A DNA stretch of 64,000 nt from Candidatus Phosphoribacter hodrii (GCA_016707175.1 JADJIB010000002.1:814501-878500); one strand, 5' to 3'; positions 35,619 to 44,958 are shown, counted from the first letter of the stretch. Translations and numbers: made by a program. The notes: a model not told the origin generated them from the sequence alone.

Positions 35619-36260
35619 TCAGGCGTCGAGCTCGACCCGGAAATCGGGGCCGGTGGCGGAGCGCACCTCGTCGAGAGTGACCCCGGGCGCGAGCTCGCGC
35701 AGAACGAGCCCGTCGGGGGTGACGTCCAGGACCGCGAGGTCGGTGATGATCCGGTGGACGACCCGCTTGCCGGTGTAGGGCAGCGAGCACTCCTGCACGA
35801 TCTTGTGGGCACCGTCGCGAGCGACATGCTCCATCAGGACGATGACGTGCTGGGCGCCGTGGACGAGGTCCATCGCCCCGCCCATCCCCTTGACCATCTT
35901 GCCGGGGATCATCCAGTTGGCGATGTCGCCAGCCGCCGACACCTGCATGGCGCCGAGGATCGCCGCGTTGACCTTGCCGCCGCGGATCATCCCGAAGCTC
36001 GTCGCGGAGTCGAAGAACGACGCTCCACGCCGGATCGTCACGGTCTCCTTACCGGCGTTGATGAGGTCGGGGTCCTCCTCGCCCTCGAAGGGATAGGCGC
36101 CCACGCCGAGGATGCCGTTCTCGGACTGCAGGACGATCTCGACGTCGTCGGGGACGTAGTTGGGCACGAGGGTCGGCAGGCCGATGCCGAGGTTGACGTA
36201 GTCGCCGTCGTGCAGCTCGCGAGCGGCTCGGGCCGCCATCTCCTCACGGGTGAGCGCCAT
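35619..36260 (-). CDS. scoB: 3-oxoacid CoA-transferase subunit B
   Basis: Small catalytic subunit of a family I CoA transferase that moves CoA between succinyl-CoA and an acetoacetate-type 3-oxoacid. The 213 residues show YVNLGIGLPTLVPNYVP, the catalytic glutamate motif SENGILG, INAGKETVTIRRGASFFDSA and a C-terminal VVHRIITDLAVLDVTPDGL. It starts 3 bases after the subunit A stop. Substrate cannot be settled from sequence: 3-oxoadipate and acetoacetate enzymes look alike. Confidence 0.88.
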   Translation of the reverse strand: MALTREEMAARAARELHDGDYVNLGIGLPTLVPNYVPDDVEIVLQSENGILGVGAYPFEGEEDPDLINAGKETVTIRRGASFFDSATSFGMIRGGKVNAAILGAMQVSAAGDIANWMIPGKMVKGMGGAMDLVHGAQHVIVLMEHVARDGAHKIVQECSLPYTGKRVVHRIITDLAVLDVTPDGLVLRELAPGVTLDEVRSATGPDFRVELDA

Positions 36261-36263
36261 GGC

Positions 36264-37073
36264 TCAGGCCTCCTGGTCGGTCGGTGCTGCGCTTGGCGCG
36301 GCGGGCTTGGGTCGCACGGTGCGGCGTTCGATCCGCTTGACCGAGGCCTGCTCGGGGCTCAGGGCCAGCACCCGTTGGACGAAGATCCCGGGCAGGTGGA
36401 TCTGGTCGGGGTCCAACTCCCCCGGCTCGACGAGCTGCTCGACCTCGGCAATGGTCACCCGGCCGGCCATGGCAGCCAGCGGGTTGAAGTTGCGGGTCGA
36501 CTCCTTGAAGACGAGGTTGCCGTGCCGGTCGCCGCGTGCGGCTCGGACGAGGGCGTAATCGGCGACGATGGCTTGCTCGAGGACGAACTCGCGTCGGCGC
36601 CCCATCCAGTCGAACTCACGGACCTCCTTGGCCGGCGATGCGACGGCGACGGTGCCGTCCGCGGCATACCTCCAGGGCATGCCCCCCTCAGCGACCTGCG
36701 TCCCGACCCCGGTCATCGTGAAGAACGCGGGTATGCCGCTCCCCCCGGCTCGCATCCGCTCGGCCAGCGTGCCCTGGGGGGTGAGCTCGACCTCGAGTTC
36801 GCCGGAGAGGTATTGCCGCTCGAACTCCTTGTTCTCACCCACGTAGGAGGAGATCATGCGCCGAATCCGCCTGTCTCGCAGGAGGATTCCCAACCCCCAG
36901 TCGTCGACTCCGCAGTTGTTGGAGATGACCTCCAGGTGGTCGACGCCGCTGTCGTGCAGGGCTTGGATGAGCACCGAGGGGATCCCGCAGAGGCCGAACC
37001 CGCCAACGGCGAGCGACATCCCCGACTCGATGCCGGCGAGGGCTGCGGCAGCGGAAGAGACGACTTTGTCCAT
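36264..37073 (-). CDS. scoA: 3-oxoacid CoA-transferase subunit A
   Basis: Partner of the B subunit, 269 residues. The Gly-rich CoA-binding loop appears as LAVGGFGLCGIPSVLI, then VISNNCGVDDWGLGILL, YLSGELEVELTPQGTLAERM and a conserved AFFTMTGVGTQVAEG. The start at MDKVVSSAAAAL has TAGAGT (37081-37086 on the minus strand) exactly 7 bases upstream, a leaderless promoter for the pair. Confidence 0.88.
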   Translation of the reverse strand: MDKVVSSAAAALAGIESGMSLAVGGFGLCGIPSVLIQALHDSGVDHLEVISNNCGVDDWGLGILLRDRRIRRMISSYVGENKEFERQYLSGELEVELTPQGTLAERMRAGGSGIPAFFTMTGVGTQVAEGGMPWRYAADGTVAVASPAKEVREFDWMGRRREFVLEQAIVADYALVRAARGDRHGNLVFKESTRNFNPLAAMAGRVTIAEVEQLVEPGELDPDQIHLPGIFVQRVLALSPEQASVKRIERRTVRPKPAAPSAAPTDQEA

Positions 37074-37080
37074 GCCCCCG

Positions 37081-37086
37081 ACTCTA
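37081..37086 (-). promoter_or_regulatory. Leaderless -10 of scoAB
   Basis: TAGAGT on the minus strand, 7 bases from the scoA ATG, so the transcript would begin at or next to the start codon. Confidence 0.55.
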
Positions 37087-37150
37087 GCCGCGCGTCGCCA
37101 GCGGAATCAGGCCGGGAGCCCCAGCACACGTTGTCGGTGCGTGGAGTTCA

Positions 37151-37165
37151 CGCGGTGGAACCGCG
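37151..37165 (-). terminator. Possible small terminator after the GT2 gene
   Basis: A 6-bp stem CGCGGT-GGA-ACCGCG lies 18 bases past the glycosyltransferase stop. It has no T tract and is small, so the call is weak. Confidence 0.3.
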
Positions 37166-37182
37166 CCAGCGCGCGCGTTCGG

Positions 37183-38037
37183 CTACTCGCTCGTCGTCAT
37201 CCGGCGTCGCATCGCGAGATAGACCAACCGCCTCGCGGTGCTCAGCCCCCTGGCCATCGCCTTGCCCCGGGCCAGGTCGGCACGGGTGAGCAGACCCGGC
37301 ACCCGTCGGTCCAACTCTTCGTGGAACGCGATCACCTGGGCAGCCTGTTGATCGGCCAGGTCGACACTCCACTGCCCTGCGCTGATCCGGAACGCAGCCA
37401 GGCTGTGGGGCACGGCATACAAGTCCCCGCGCAGCAGGACCAGCGCGTAGGTGGCCTCGTCGATGACGTAGGGGAAGTCTGGCCACCAGCCGCCCGCGCC
37501 GACGAGGGCCTCGCGGCGCATGAGGACCGAGGCTGGCTCGCCGAAGATGTTCGTGCCGAGGGCGACCGTGCGCCGGATCGCGGCTCGCCCACTGTGGAAC
37601 CCACGAATGCGGCTCATCCCGCGGCCCCCCATGACGATCCCGCCCTGCGCGTCGATGAGGTCGCGTCGCGCGCACACGAGGGTGGCGCTCGGGTGGGCGT
37701 CCATCGCGTCGACCTGCTCACGCAGACAGGTGGGATACAGCAGGTCGTCGCCGCAGACGAGCTTGACGAACTCCCCCCGTGCGGCGTCGGTGACGGCAGC
37801 CCAGTTGGCCGGCGCACCGCCTCCGGTCGGCGTCTGCCACAGCCGCACCCGAGGGTCGGCGGCGAACCGCTGCAGTCGATCCCAGGTGCCGTCCGTCGAG
37901 CTGTGATCGCTCACCAACAACTCGAAGTCGGTGAAGGTCTGGGCGAGGATCGACTCGATCGTCGCCTCCACGAACTGCGCGTTGTGGAACGTGGGGACGA
38001 CGACCGAGACCCGCGGGCTCGACTGTGAGGCCGTCAC
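37183..38037 (-). CDS. Family 2 glycosyltransferase
   Basis: A 284-residue cytoplasmic GT-A enzyme: VSVVVPTFHNAQFVEATIES at the start, SDHSSTDGTWDRL, nucleotide-binding and DxD-like region LVCGDDLLYPTCL, and GAGGWWPDFPYVIDEATY. The donor and acceptor are not evident. It is the last gene of an envelope operon with gtrA, glfT2-like and glf genes, and overlaps gtrA by 4 bases (GTGA), suggesting a role in the same glycan. Confidence 0.82.
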   Translation of the reverse strand: MTASQSSPRVSVVVPTFHNAQFVEATIESILAQTFTDFELLVSDHSSTDGTWDRLQRFAADPRVRLWQTPTGGGAPANWAAVTDAARGEFVKLVCGDDLLYPTCLREQVDAMDAHPSATLVCARRDLIDAQGGIVMGGRGMSRIRGFHSGRAAIRRTVALGTNIFGEPASVLMRREALVGAGGWWPDFPYVIDEATYALVLLRGDLYAVPHSLAAFRISAGQWSVDLADQQAAQVIAFHEELDRRVPGLLTRADLARGKAMARGLSTARRLVYLAMRRRMTTSE

Positions 38038-38543
38038 TCCGCACCTCCCGGCGGGGTCGGGGCCGCGGGGTCAGGGCGGCGGAACGAGAAGTGTTTGTGC
38101 CCGAAGTAGCTCACCATGGCGATGACGGCGACGACCAAGGCCTGCGCAACGATCACCGAGAGGCCGATGACGACGGTGAGGAGGTTGAGCAGCAGCCAGT
38201 TGGCGGCCAGCGACACCAGATAGACGCTCTCGAACCGGGCCAGGTCTCGCCAGAGGTGCCCGGTGACGCGGAACACGAGGGTGCGGTAGAGCACGAAGGC
38301 GATGATGACCGACACCACGTGGGAGCAGGCCAGCGTGACGGTGTTGTGAAGGACGCTGCCCCAGGCAGGGGCGACGGCGGCATACAACCGGTCGAAACCG
38401 ACGAAGACGAGGAAGCCGACGGCGGTGTTGGTGGCGCCCACGAGGAGGAACGCCACCTGCTGGTCACGAATGCGGCGCAGCAGCCAGCCTGAACCTGTTG
38501 CGTTCGGTTCGCTCGTGCCGCCTGGACTCGCCGCGTTGCTCAT
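38034..38543 (-). CDS. GtrA-family membrane protein
   Basis: GtrA proteins have four membrane spans and are thought to move lipid-linked sugars across the membrane. The 169 residues show QVAFLLVGATNTAVGFLVFV, HNTVTLACSHVVSVIIAF, FESVYLVSLAANWLLLNLLT and VVAVIAMVSYFGHKHFSF, the last being the usual family ending. A second GtrA gene lies at 51 kb. The ATG at 38543 follows a GTG codon at 38546 that could also start. It is translationally coupled to the downstream GT2 gene. Confidence 0.82.
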   Translation of the reverse strand: MSNAASPGGTSEPNATGSGWLLRRIRDQQVAFLLVGATNTAVGFLVFVGFDRLYAAVAPAWGSVLHNTVTLACSHVVSVIIAFVLYRTLVFRVTGHLWRDLARFESVYLVSLAANWLLLNLLTVVIGLSVIVAQALVVAVIAMVSYFGHKHFSFRRPDPAAPTPPGGAE

Positions 38544-38549
38544 CACACG

Positions 38550-40544
38550 TCACGCCGGGTCGTCCAGCCCGAAGGTCCGCGCCCAGGCCGCCGGCGAGGT
38601 GATCTCGGCCACGGCATCCTGATAGGCCTTCGCCAACGCATCCCACTGCCGATAGAGCTGCACATGCAGGCGCACTCCCTCGGCCATCTGGGCGCGGAAA
38701 GTCTCCGGTTGACGGGCATAGAGAGCCGCGCCCGTACCATCTGACTTCGACACGACGGCGGAGTCGTACTGCGAGAGGTACCACCAGACGGCGTACCGCT
38801 GCGGGACCAGCGCCTGGGGGGCGGCTTGGGCACCAAGAGCGGTAGGTCTCAAATGACGGATGGCCGTCTTTGCGACCCAGGGGGCAAGCATCGAACGTTT
38901 GGGCAGCCGCGGGGGAGGCCCGAGGCGCTGACCGATTGGCTTGGGGAACGCGTCGGGATCGGCCCTGAAACGAACATCGGCATAGTCCGCCGCGAGGGCC
39001 CGCAACTGGGGCAATGTTTCGCCGATGGTGGCGTGGAGGTGTTCTGGCCCTCTGAACAAGTCGCGTAGGCCCTGCAAGCGCACCGCGTTGGCGTAGTAGC
39101 GCATCGAGTAGGCGTTCTTGATCAGCGCTTGGATGGACTGGCGAATCGCCTGGCCGCCTTGGGGCGCCGTCGTGTGCAGCAGGCAAGAGATGAGCAGGTT
39201 GCGCTGGTGGTAGTAGGCCTGCCAGTCGATCAAGTCGTCCTTGTCGTTCCAGGAGACATGCCAGACTGCGGACCCCGGGAGGCTGACCGTCGGGAATCCC
39301 GCAGCGCGGGCCCGCATACAATGCTCGGCGTCGTCCCATTTGATAAACACTGGCAGCGACAAACCGACCTCGCGCAGGACCTCCACGGGGATGAGGCACA
39401 TCCACCATCCCGTGTAACCAACGTCCACTCGCCGATGCAGCCATGGCGTCTCGCGCAGGCCGGCGAAAGCGAGATTGTGCTCTTCGTGGACGCCGCGCAC
39501 GGCTCCGAACGTCCACTTCACCGGGTCGACCTCTTCCCCGAAGCTGTGGAGGGCGGTCGGGTTGTGAATATCGAACATGTGAGCGCCGACGATCGTCGGG
39601 CGCCGGGCGAACGAGGCGAAGCGTACGGCTCGGACGATGCTCTCTGGCTCAATCGAGACGTCGTCGTCGAGCACCATGTGGAACGTGCTCGATCCAGCAG
39701 TCAGCGTTTCGTACATACCGCGGGAGAAGCCCCCAGATCCCCCAAGGTTGGCCTGAGTGATGACACGCAGTTGCGTCCCCAGCGGCTCCGCAGCCGCATC
39801 CCAGCCAGGTTGCTCCTGGACGGCCTGAGTGCCTTGGTCGACGATATAGAGCTTGTCCAGGTGCTGACGCACCTCGTGAGCACCCGCGATGGCAGCCACA
39901 ATCTTGCGCACGTACTCGGGCTTGTTGACCGTTGTCACCCCGATCGAGAGGCGGGCCTCACGCTGGGGTTCGCCGAAGATCAACCACTCAGCCGAGGCCA
40001 GAACCGCTGGCTGCCCTCCGGCGACGATGTCGAACCAGTACCACCCTCCGTCGACGAAGGGAACAAGGTCGAGGTCAACTTCAACGACGGTCGGCTCAGT
40101 CCGCTCGCTGGGATGGTTGGCCGACGGTGCGCCAGTCGTGAAGCGGTGCAGCCGAATCGAGGAGCCGCGGGCGTTGGACCGGTAGACCAGCACCGTGGCT
40201 TCGCCCTCGACTGCGACTCGCAACCGCACCCGTTCAGCGGTCGTCCATCGGCGCCAGTATGACGCCGGGAAGGCGTTGAAGTAGGTCGCGAAGGAGACCC
40301 GCTGGCCGGGACGAATCGCGAATGACGTGCGGGAGAGGACATCGTCGCTGCGCCCCTCGATGCCGGCTGAGGCGGGGGTGCCGCTGGCCTTCGCCTCCCC
40401 CCAAGTGCGGACTTTCTCGTCGTGGGTGTCATCCACGCCTGGGTAGCGCCGGCCGAATTCGACATAGAGCGGGAGAAGGTCCTCGTCGTGGTCAACAGGA
40501 AACACCACCCGCGAGGCGAGGGCCCACTGTGGTTCACCGGTCAC
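38550..40544 (-). CDS. GlfT2-like galactofuranosyltransferase
   Basis: Probable polymerising UDP-galactofuranose transferase for a galactan. The 664 residues have an N-terminal beta domain (FAIRPGQRVSFATYFNAF; GWYWFDI), a GT-A domain with IGVTTVNKPEYV, LDDDVSIEPES (the Asp triad that binds UDP and metal) and GWWMCLIPVEVL, then FIKWDDAEHCMRA with the catalytic-base region, and HVSWNDKDD. The C-terminus is helical. This order matches mycobacterial GlfT2. The GTG start overlaps the glf stop by 4 bases, so the mutase and transferase are made together. It lies inside the octamer-free zone. No symbol is given because linkage specificity is not shown. Confidence 0.85.
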   Translation of the reverse strand: MTGEPQWALASRVVFPVDHDEDLLPLYVEFGRRYPGVDDTHDEKVRTWGEAKASGTPASAGIEGRSDDVLSRTSFAIRPGQRVSFATYFNAFPASYWRRWTTAERVRLRVAVEGEATVLVYRSNARGSSIRLHRFTTGAPSANHPSERTEPTVVEVDLDLVPFVDGGWYWFDIVAGGQPAVLASAEWLIFGEPQREARLSIGVTTVNKPEYVRKIVAAIAGAHEVRQHLDKLYIVDQGTQAVQEQPGWDAAAEPLGTQLRVITQANLGGSGGFSRGMYETLTAGSSTFHMVLDDDVSIEPESIVRAVRFASFARRPTIVGAHMFDIHNPTALHSFGEEVDPVKWTFGAVRGVHEEHNLAFAGLRETPWLHRRVDVGYTGWWMCLIPVEVLREVGLSLPVFIKWDDAEHCMRARAAGFPTVSLPGSAVWHVSWNDKDDLIDWQAYYHQRNLLISCLLHTTAPQGGQAIRQSIQALIKNAYSMRYYANAVRLQGLRDLFRGPEHLHATIGETLPQLRALAADYADVRFRADPDAFPKPIGQRLGPPPRLPKRSMLAPWVAKTAIRHLRPTALGAQAAPQALVPQRYAVWWYLSQYDSAVVSKSDGTGAALYARQPETFRAQMAEGVRLHVQLYRQWDALAKAYQDAVAEITSPAAWARTFGLDDPA

Positions 40545-41764
40545 TCAGAAGTCCTTTCGTCCCTCGGGTCAGCCGGAGCCCCACCGCGAGAGAAATGTTC
40601 ACTCAAATGATTATCGACCATCGACAACGCTGACCCGATTGCCATGTGCATATCGAGATACTGATAAGTGCCGAGTCGCCCACCAAAGAACACCAAAGGT
40701 TCGGCGGCAGCGTGCTCACGATACCTCAGCAACCGAGCGCGGTCCTGAGGGGTATTGACTGGATAGTAGGGCTCGTCATCCCGGTCCGCGAATCGCGAGA
40801 ATTCTCGCATAATCACAGTGCGATCGGAGGGATAGTCGCGCTCCGGATGAAAGTGTCGGAATTCATGGATCCGAGTGAAGGGCACCTCGGGGTCCGGATA
40901 GTTCATCACGGACGTCCCCTGGAAATCTCCCACCGAAAGCACTTCCTGCTCAAAATCGAGGGTCCGCCAACCCAAGGACCCCTCAGATTGCCCGAAGTAA
41001 CGATCAATCGGCCCCGTATAGACCACCGGGACGTTCCCCACAACAGCCCGCTGATGGACGGGTTGACTCTCGTCGAAGAAATCCGTCGACAAGCGGACGT
41101 CGATCTTCGGATCGTCGACCACCCGCTCAAGCCATGCGGTGTACCCATCCGTGGGCAAGCCCTCGTATTTGTCGCTGAAGTAGCGATTGTCATAGGTGAA
41201 GCGCACGGGAAGCCGGCTGATAATGTCGGCACCGAGCAGCTCGGGATCGGTCTGCCACTGTTTCGCAGTATAGTGCGCAATGAAGGCTTCGTACAGGGGC
41301 CGACCGATGAGAGAAATGCCCTTATCGACAAAATTGGCAGGCTCCCTGTTGCCAAGTTCGGCTGCCTGCTCGGCAATCAGAGCTCTCGCTTGCTCCGGCC
41401 CGTAAGCCGACCGGAAGAATTGGTTAATCGTTCCGAGATTAATCGGCATCGGGTAGACCTCGCCGCGATGGTTGGTATACACCCGATGTACATAATTCGT
41501 AAATGTCGTGAACTGATTAACGTATTCCCAGACGCGCTCGTTGGAGGTGTGGAAGAGGTGCGCGCCGTAGCGGTGTACTTCAATGCCAGTTTGTGGCTCC
41601 TCCTCGCTGTACGCATTTCCTCCGATGTGCGGTCGGCGGTCAATGACGACGACGCGTACACCAAACCGTTGGGCGCATTGTTGGGCGACAGTCAGCCCAA
41701 AGATGCCTGCACCAACAACGACTAGATCCGCGTCCACCGGGCCATCCTCCTGAGTGCAGTCCAT
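40541..41764 (-). CDS. glf: UDP-galactopyranose mutase
   Basis: Flavoenzyme that converts UDP-galactopyranose to UDP-galactofuranose. The 407 residues show the FAD motif VVVGAGIFGLTVAQQCAQR, RPHIGGNAYSE, HRYGAHLFHTSNERVW, NYVHRVYTNHRGEVYPMPIN, YTAKQWQTDPELL and the C-terminal FGGRLGTYQYLDMHMAIGS. I chose the ATG at 41764 because GGGAGG sits 6 bases upstream; the ATG at 41779 is less well placed. The nucleotide sequence is visibly richer in A and T than the surrounding genes and has no GTATGCCG copies, which suggests more recent acquisition. Confidence 0.95.
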   Translation of the reverse strand: MDCTQEDGPVDADLVVVGAGIFGLTVAQQCAQRFGVRVVVIDRRPHIGGNAYSEEEPQTGIEVHRYGAHLFHTSNERVWEYVNQFTTFTNYVHRVYTNHRGEVYPMPINLGTINQFFRSAYGPEQARALIAEQAAELGNREPANFVDKGISLIGRPLYEAFIAHYTAKQWQTDPELLGADIISRLPVRFTYDNRYFSDKYEGLPTDGYTAWLERVVDDPKIDVRLSTDFFDESQPVHQRAVVGNVPVVYTGPIDRYFGQSEGSLGWRTLDFEQEVLSVGDFQGTSVMNYPDPEVPFTRIHEFRHFHPERDYPSDRTVIMREFSRFADRDDEPYYPVNTPQDRARLLRYREHAAAEPLVFFGGRLGTYQYLDMHMAIGSALSMVDNHLSEHFSRGGAPADPRDERTSE

Positions 41765-41871
41765 CGGGCCTCCCGGCATCCTACGGTCTTAGCCGGGGCC
41801 AACCTGCCACCGCTCTGGGGTGACGACGTGCGAGACTGGCACCCACGCTCACCACGAAAGGGACGTCCGCC

Positions 41872-43074
41872 GTGTCCGCTTCTGACCCGCACGAAGGACG
41901 CGCCGTTCCCATACCACAGTCGATAGGCCCTCAAGCCAACAGAACTGAGGACCAGGGCTACATCGTCGACACCCGCCGTAAGGTCACGTTCTCCCGGGAA
42001 CCTCGCCATCAACCCCCACCCGTCGCGGCACCGCCGTCGGCAAGAAGACCTGGGCGGGTGAGCCAGCCGCAACCCCGAAACAGTCGACCAGGTCGAGCAC
42101 GGATCTACGTACGCCGCTTCGTCGCTGCCGTCGCACTAGTGGGCATGGTGACTGCGGCTTACCTCGTGGTCGTCCCGCTTAGGGCGTGGAACGCTGTAGA
42201 ACGTGTCGACAACAGCCCTGCAAGCAGTCCTGCGGCAGGCGCCGGGAGGAACTTCCTGCTGGTCGGGTCGGACAGTCGGGAGGGTCTTTCCGCGGCCGAA
42301 CAAGCGGAGCTCTCTACTGGACCGGACGAGGGTGGCAAACGGACCGACTCCATCATGATCGTCCACGTGTCAGATCGCGGAAACCCTCCAGTCATTGTGT
42401 CGATCCCCCGCGATAGTTACGTCCCAATCCCCGGAAGGGGAAACAGCAACAAAATCAACGCAGCGTTTGCTTTCGGCGGAGCTCGGTTGCTCACCGAAAC
42501 GGTCCAACAGGCCACGGGTCTGCACATTGACGGCTACCTTGAGATCGGTTTCGGAGGGTTCGCTCGGGTCGTCGACAGCCTTGGCGGAGTCGATATATGC
42601 GTGGCGCGTGATATGAAAGACGAATTGGCCGGGATCGACCTCAAGGCCGGATGTCAGGTCCTGGACGGCAAGAACGCCCTCGGTTACGTGCGATCGCGTC
42701 ACAGCGACCCCCGGGGCGATCTGGGCCGAGCCGAACGTCAGCGCCAGTTCCTCGGGGCGGTGATGAAGAAGGCCGCCACCCCCGCCACCGTCCTCAATCC
42801 CAGCCGCTACCTGGCCTTTGCCGACGCCGCGAGTGCCGGGCTGATCGTGGGTTCCGACACCTCGCTCGGCGACGCGGTTGCCATCATGCAGGCGCTGCGG
42901 GCGGTGGGAAACGGTGAAGGCCTGTCCTTGCAGGTTCCGATCGAGACAGCAGCGCTCCAGACGAAGAACGCGGGGGTGGCTGTCAAGTGGAACACCACCC
43001 AGGCCAAGGCCCTCTTCACCGCGCTACGCAACGACGAGAGCCTGACTGCGCCGCCCCCTGGCACTGCTCCCTGA
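41872..43074 (+). CDS. LytR-CpsA-Psr (LCP) glycopolymer ligase
   Basis: LCP enzymes attach lipid-linked glycopolymers to peptidoglycan. The 400 residues have a cytoplasmic tail rich in Pro/Arg, one membrane span near 83-103 (VAAVALVGMVTAAYLVVV) and an extracellular LCP domain with NFLLVGSDSREG, KRTDSIMIVHVS, VIVSIPRDSYVPIPG, NKINAAFAFGG, VVDSLGGVDICV and YVRSRHSDPRGDLGRAERQ, including the conserved Arg and Asp residues. Being beside glf and galactofuranosyltransferase-like genes, it probably ligates the galactan. The GTG start has AAAGGGA upstream. A divergent promoter with glf is expected in the 107-base gap. Its 5' part is A/T-richer than neighbours. Confidence 0.88.
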   Translation: MSASDPHEGRAVPIPQSIGPQANRTEDQGYIVDTRRKVTFSREPRHQPPPVAAPPSARRPGRVSQPQPRNSRPGRARIYVRRFVAAVALVGMVTAAYLVVVPLRAWNAVERVDNSPASSPAAGAGRNFLLVGSDSREGLSAAEQAELSTGPDEGGKRTDSIMIVHVSDRGNPPVIVSIPRDSYVPIPGRGNSNKINAAFAFGGARLLTETVQQATGLHIDGYLEIGFGGFARVVDSLGGVDICVARDMKDELAGIDLKAGCQVLDGKNALGYVRSRHSDPRGDLGRAERQRQFLGAVMKKAATPATVLNPSRYLAFADAASAGLIVGSDTSLGDAVAIMQALRAVGNGEGLSLQVPIETAALQTKNAGVAVKWNTTQAKALFTALRNDESLTAPPPGTAP

Positions 43075-43104
43075 CCCCGTGCGCCAGCGCCCGCGAGACG
43101 CCCC

Positions 43105-44958
43105 TCAGCCCCGTCCTGAACCGCGGTCCCGACGAGCGAAGAAGGTGCCGTAGCCCGCCTTGCGCAGCCCTTCGGGAGCAACCCGATAGCCGCCCCTAAT
43201 GACCAGGTTGCGCATCATTTGGAGCCGCGTCGTGAAACCCGTGCGCCGGAACTCCCGTTGCAGAGCAAGTTCGGACCGCAACAACCGCAGCCCACCGCGG
43301 CGGGCGTAGGACCCCGCTCCGACGCGATACAGCACGAGGGGTTCGGCGACATTGCCGACCCGCGCCCCGGCATGGATCATCCGGGCGAACAGCAGGTAGT
43401 CCTCAAGGGAGGGAAGATCCTGGTAGCCGCCCGCAGCCTCGACGGCACTGGCCCGGAAGACGACCGACGGATGGTTGAGGGTCTGCCGGAACCGAGCCCC
43501 GGTCTGGATCTGGGCCGGATCGGTGTGGACCGCACGGCGTCGGCTGATGACCTGTGGGTCGTCCTCGAACTCGAGCAGGGCCGACCCCACGAGGTCCAGG
43601 CCCCCACGCACCATCGGCACTTGGACCTCGAATCTGGTGGGGAGCGACACGTCGTCGGCATCCATGCGGGCGACCAACTCGTGCTCGGAGTGGGCCAGCC
43701 CGGCTCGCAGCGCCGGGCCGAGGCCCCCGTTGACCGGTAGGCGAACCAACGTAACCGGCACCTGCGTGGCCGCGACGACCTCCTCGATTCGGGAATTCAA
43801 TGCTTGGGGCAACGGTCCGTCGATGACGAGGACGACCTGGTCCGGGGGGACAGTCTGATCCGCCGTGACGGATCGGAAGGCCGCCTCGAAGAAATCCGCC
43901 CGGTCGCCGGCGTAGACGCTCATGAGGACAGCGAAGCCGTCCTCGCGTCGGGGCTGTGGCGGCCGCGGCTGCAACGAGCCGACCGCCGGATCGGGTCCCA
44001 GTGCCTCGGTGAGCACAACGCTGGTGGGTCGGGGCCCACCGCTCAGACCGGCGCGCAGGCCTTGACCCAGGCCCCGGATCAGCGTGGACCGGTCGGTGGA
44101 CCTCATGATGGTCCGAGCCCAACGGCGCGCAGTGGCACCGCCGTAGAGGACCTTCTCCGGAGCGCTGAGCCCACGACTGCGCCCGAACGTCCAGACTTTG
44201 TTACGCACTTCGAGGTGGAAGCGCGGGCCGGGGTCGGCGTCGGCGCCGCCGAACTTCTTCGTCTCGTGGACGACGGTCGACCCAGGGCAGTAGAGGGCCC
44301 GGTGCCCACGGACGAGCCTGGCGGTGAACTCGAAGTCGTCATTCCACAGAAAGAATCCCGCTTCCGGCAAGCCCACCTCACGAGTGCGGTCCAGGTCGAC
44401 GAGGATGGAGACGAACGACGCCGTCCGAATCGGGATACATCCCACCGCGGCGGCGGCCGTTGCCTCGTCGGCGGACGCTCCGGGTTTGGGCCGCGGGGTG
44501 TTCATCGGATGGTCTCGGCCATCGGTCCACACTGCGCGACTGGCCACCAGGACCGGGGTGGTTCCGGTGAGCGTCCGGTATGCCGTCCGCGCACCCACCA
44601 GGGCCTGCAGGGCTCCCGCCGTGGGGACCGTGTCATCGTCGAGCAACCAGGCAGTGTCACCGGCGCCGCCCAAGGCGAACTCGAGCCCGAGGGCAAAACC
44701 GCCCGCACCGCCGATGTTCTCGATGGTCCGGACGATCTGGACGCCCGGCAGGGCGGCATACCGATCAGCGAGCAGCGCAGCGGTGCCGTCGTCAGACGCG
44801 TTGTCGACGATCACGACCCGCGACGGTCGATGGGTCTGACCCAGCACCGCATCCAGGCAGCGGGTCAGCAGTTCCCGCCGGTTCCACGTGACGACAACGG
44901 CGACGACCCCGCCGATGCCTGGGGGTGCGGCGGGGTCGTCAGAAGCCATAGGCGACAT
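43105..44958 (-). CDS. Two-domain glycosyltransferase: GlfT1-like plus second GT2
   Basis: A 617-residue protein with two GT-A domains. The first (about 15-300) resembles GlfT1: VVAVVVTWNRRELLTRCLDA, VIVDNASDDGT, ENIGGAGGFALGLEFAL, WLLDDDTVPT and FFLWNDDFEFTARL, typical of rhamnosyl-galactofuranosyl priming enzymes. The second (about 345-600) has FAVLMSVYAGDRADFFEAA, VVLVIDGPL, ARMDADDVSLPTRFEVQV and GGYQDLPSLEDYLLFARM, like AmsE-type transferases. Thus one polypeptide may add two linker sugars. No membrane spans are seen. It converges on the LCP gene with a 30-base gap. The start at 44958 is uncertain; 44949 is an in-frame alternative. Confidence 0.8.
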   Translation of the reverse strand: MSPMASDDPAAPPGIGGVVAVVVTWNRRELLTRCLDAVLGQTHRPSRVVIVDNASDDGTAALLADRYAALPGVQIVRTIENIGGAGGFALGLEFALGGAGDTAWLLDDDTVPTAGALQALVGARTAYRTLTGTTPVLVASRAVWTDGRDHPMNTPRPKPGASADEATAAAAVGCIPIRTASFVSILVDLDRTREVGLPEAGFFLWNDDFEFTARLVRGHRALYCPGSTVVHETKKFGGADADPGPRFHLEVRNKVWTFGRSRGLSAPEKVLYGGATARRWARTIMRSTDRSTLIRGLGQGLRAGLSGGPRPTSVVLTEALGPDPAVGSLQPRPPQPRREDGFAVLMSVYAGDRADFFEAAFRSVTADQTVPPDQVVLVIDGPLPQALNSRIEEVVAATQVPVTLVRLPVNGGLGPALRAGLAHSEHELVARMDADDVSLPTRFEVQVPMVRGGLDLVGSALLEFEDDPQVISRRRAVHTDPAQIQTGARFRQTLNHPSVVFRASAVEAAGGYQDLPSLEDYLLFARMIHAGARVGNVAEPLVLYRVGAGSYARRGGLRLLRSELALQREFRRTGFTTRLQMMRNLVIRGGYRVAPEGLRKAGYGTFFARRDRGSGRG

